Below are positions 49,191 to 51,182 of a stretch of 51,182 bases of DNA, piece by piece. The position numbers and the translations under genes are program-made. Below the pieces are notes generated by a model. It did no database searches. It saw nothing but the letters and a program-made list of their open reading frames with translations, and was not told where the DNA came from. The stretch lies in the NCBI GenBank assembly GCA_016933045.1, contig JAFGBR010000006.1, positions 1-51,182 of the forward strand. The letters run 5' to 3'. Position 1 is the first letter of the stretch, and each line of letters begins with the position of its first letter. This DNA comes from Marinilabiliaceae bacterium. Its GTDB lineage: Bacteria > Bacteroidota > Bacteroidia > Bacteroidales > Marinilabiliaceae.

Positions 49191-50986
49191 TACTTTTCAA
49201 TTATATAATTTTCCAAAACTAATACATCCATTCCTGTTTTCATAAAACAAGAATAAGCATCTTCGGGCGTATTTACAATTGGCTCATCTTTAATATTAAA
49301 ACTTGTATTAATAAACACACCTATTCCGGTTTGTTGCTTATATTCTTGTATCAAACTCCAAAATACCGAATTCAATTCCTTTTTTACCACTTGAACCCTG
49401 GCCGAGAAATCAATATGGGTAATTGCCGGCAAATCCGATTTTGCAATTTTACGCTTATCTTCTAAACTAAACGTATAAAATTCTTCAGTCAAGTTTTTTC
49501 TTAAAGACTTCTTAACCTCACTTGTAAACAACATGTAATACGAGTGTTTACTATGCTCAAAGTAATCATCATAATCTTCTTCGCAAACTACAGGTGCAAA
49601 CGGACGAAAACCTTCCCTGAATTTAATTTTCAAGTTTAATGTTTGCTGCATTTCAAGATCGGATGCATTAGCAAATATACTTCTATTGCCCAATGCTCTG
49701 GGACCAAACTCAGTTCTACCTCTGTACCAACCAACAACTTTTTTTTCTGCAATAAATTGCGCAGTAACTCTAATTAAATCTTCATTATTATCGAAATATC
49801 TGTAATTGCATTTGTTTTTTCGCAAAATTTTTTCAATATCATTTAGCGAACATCTACTACCCAAATACGGATTAAACGGTTTATCAAGACCTTTAAATAA
49901 CAAATTTTGTTTAAGATGCGAAACTGCCAGAGCAGCACCTAAAGCACCACCAGCATCACCTGCAGCTGGTTGTACAAATATATCATCAAAAATATTTTGA
50001 TGATACAATACAGAGTTTGCAACACAATTAAGTGCCACTCCCCCAGCTAAACACAAATATTGTTCGTTTGTTTCTTGTTTAACATATTTAATAATCTTAA
50101 TCAAAATCTCTTCTAATACTTTTTGAGCTGCCAATGCCAAGTCGGCATGTATTTGTTCGAGTTTATCTTCGGATAATCGTTGCTTAAATTCAAAAAGTTT
50201 TTCCCATTTTTTGGCATTAACCATTTGCAATCCAACCGGATATTCAAAATATGCTTTATTCAACCTAATTGATCCATCTGACTTTATATCGATAAGAGTT
50301 TCTTTTATAATATTAATAAAATGGACAACTCTTTCCGATGTTAAATTGCCATAAGGAGCCAACCCCATCATTTTATATTCTCCCGAATTCACTTCGAAAC
50401 CCAAAAAAAAGGTAAATGACGAGTAAAACAAACCAAGTGAATCGGGAAAATGTAATTCTCCTAATACCTGTATTCCTTTGTTACCATTTGCAATACCATA
50501 CGATGTTGTTGCCCATTCACCAACCCCATCGATAGTTAAAAAAGCACATTTAGCAAATGGCGAGGTGTAAAAAACACTTGCTGCATGCGATAAATGATGT
50601 TCGGTAAAAACAATAGGAATGATTTTTTTATGTTTCCCAATTTCATCAATACGTTTTTTAATAATCTGTTTAAGAAACAATTTTTCTTTTAACCAAACAG
50701 GCATAGCTTTTGCAAATGACCAGAAACCTTTGGGTGCATAAGCATAATAAGTCTCTAACAATCGTTCAAACTTCAAAAAAGGTTTTTCGTAAAATGCAAT
50801 AATATCTATATCTTCAATACAATAGCCCGATTCGAACAAACAAAATTTAATTGCATTTTCGGGAAAAGAAGCATCATTTTTTATTCTTGTAAACCGTTCT
50901 TCCTGTGCTGCATACAATACTTTTCCATTTTCAACTATGGAAGCAGCTGAATCGTGATAGTATGCTGATATACCAAGAATTTTCAC
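49190..50986 (-). CDS. Carbamoyltransferase of the NodU/CmcH/TobZ family
   Basis: The 598-aa two-domain enzyme begins ILGISAYYHDSAASIVENGKV, the ASKHA/Kae1-like start with the metal-binding His in YYHDSA and EHHLSHAAS. Further signatures are GEYKMMGLAPYG, CLAGGVALNCVAN and the C-terminal YRGRTEFGPRALGNRSI and NTSFNIKDEPIV. It transfers carbamoyl from carbamoyl phosphate (via carbamoyl-AMP in TobZ) to a hydroxyl of a sugar or metabolite. It is the first gene of a three-gene overlapping operon with DUF5989 and SxtJ. The acceptor is unknown; a surface glycan is plausible given the SGNH hydrolase nearby. Confidence 0.92.
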   Translation of the reverse strand: MKILGISAYYHDSAASIVENGKVLYAAQEERFTRIKNDASFPENAIKFCLFESGYCIEDIDIIAFYEKPFLKFERLLETYYAYAPKGFWSFAKAMPVWLKEKLFLKQIIKKRIDEIGKHKKIIPIVFTEHHLSHAASVFYTSPFAKCAFLTIDGVGEWATTSYGIANGNKGIQVLGELHFPDSLGLFYSSFTFFLGFEVNSGEYKMMGLAPYGNLTSERVVHFINIIKETLIDIKSDGSIRLNKAYFEYPVGLQMVNAKKWEKLFEFKQRLSEDKLEQIHADLALAAQKVLEEILIKIIKYVKQETNEQYLCLAGGVALNCVANSVLYHQNIFDDIFVQPAAGDAGGALGAALAVSHLKQNLLFKGLDKPFNPYLGSRCSLNDIEKILRKNKCNYRYFDNNEDLIRVTAQFIAEKKVVGWYRGRTEFGPRALGNRSIFANASDLEMQQTLNLKIKFREGFRPFAPVVCEEDYDDYFEHSKHSYYMLFTSEVKKSLRKNLTEEFYTFSLEDKRKIAKSDLPAITHIDFSARVQVVKKELNSVFWSLIQEYKQQTGIGVFINTSFNIKDEPIVNTPEDAYSCFMKTGMDVLVLENYIIEK

Positions 50987-51072
50987 AACAATAATATTTA
51001 GTTATTATAATTCAATATAAAACATAATGTAATATATCATTTTTTTATTGTGCATTATAGATATTATCAAAC

Positions 51073-51106
51073 CAAAGATATGTTTTATGTCGATATTATA
51101 TACAAT
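51073..51106 (-). promoter_or_regulatory. Candidate promoter of the carbamoyltransferase operon
   Basis: On the minus strand, ATTG (51106-51103) is followed after 22 nt by TATCTTTG (51080-51073), an exact -7 box with one mismatch in the -33 element. It gives a leader of about 80 nt. Confidence 0.5.
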
Positions 51107-51182
51107 AGTTCGTTAAATAATGACATAAAATATTGATTTACAGCAAAATAAGAGTTGAAAATATTTGTTTAAAACCCTGATA

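Overview
The window looks like chromosomal DNA of a low-GC member of the Bacteroidota, probably an anaerobic or facultative Bacteroidales/Marinilabiliales-type bacterium. Supporting signs are C-terminal sorting domains of the type IX secretion system (T9SS), Reg_prop/Y_Y_Y sensor architecture, GH97/GH95/GH88 carbohydrate enzymes, a Na+-pumping oxaloacetate decarboxylase, and -7 boxes of the TAnnTTTG type in front of several genes. No rRNA, tRNA, CRISPR array or intact insertion sequence was found.

Layout. 0-1.35 kb: remnant of a phage-type lysis module (GH108 endolysin, 5'-truncated holin). 1.36-3.16 kb: a GH78 alpha-L-rhamnosidase. 3.2-3.6 kb: a decayed transposase. 3.9-19.4 kb: a carbohydrate-use cluster made of a membrane-bound Reg_prop/AraC regulator, a GH88 unsaturated glucuronyl hydrolase, two large (alpha/alpha)-barrel polysaccharide lyases with different C-terminal modules, two parallel beta-helix proteins, a ROK sugar kinase and an MFS sugar permease. 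It ends against a convergent GH97. There is no SusC/SusD pair. The logic is secreted lyases, then unsaturated uronyl hydrolase and rhamnosidase, then MFS uptake and ROK phosphorylation. This suits a uronic-acid- and rhamnose-containing polysaccharide. 22.3-31.5 kb: housekeeping genes (oadGAB, NfeD/flotillin pair, mntP, beta-carbonic anhydrase, LytTR regulator, TrmH-type methyltransferase, HU). 31.7-36.2 kb: GH28 plus GH95, a small pectin/hemicellulose unit.

36.4-39.65 kb is the most notable part: a diversity-generating retroelement (DGR). It has a secreted C-type-lectin-like variable protein whose 3' end is the variable repeat (VR), an avd gene, a template repeat (TR) and a DGR reverse transcriptase. 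Over 138 aligned positions VR and TR differ at 29, and 23 of these are adenines in TR, the hallmark of adenine-specific mutagenic homing. In this sequence each part carries a lesion: a frameshift in the variable-protein signal peptide, a frameshift in avd, an in-frame stop in the RT, and a TGA codon inside TR. The element is therefore either recently inactivated or the assembly carries errors here. A broken rhomboid gene follows.

41.2-46.6 kb is an accessory strip: GNAT acetyltransferase, AAA/DUF4143 ATPase, an internally deleted nitroreductase, a DUF3781 protein, a small unknown protein, and an ECF-like sigma factor with its zinc-finger anti-sigma factor and a secreted propeller-like protein. 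Several of these genes end in a shared tail motif. 46.9-51 kb: a membrane-anchored SGNH hydrolase converging on a tightly overlapped operon of NodU/TobZ-type carbamoyltransferase, DUF5989 (a 49-residue gene) and SxtJ-like protein, likely a surface-glycan or secondary-metabolite modification unit.
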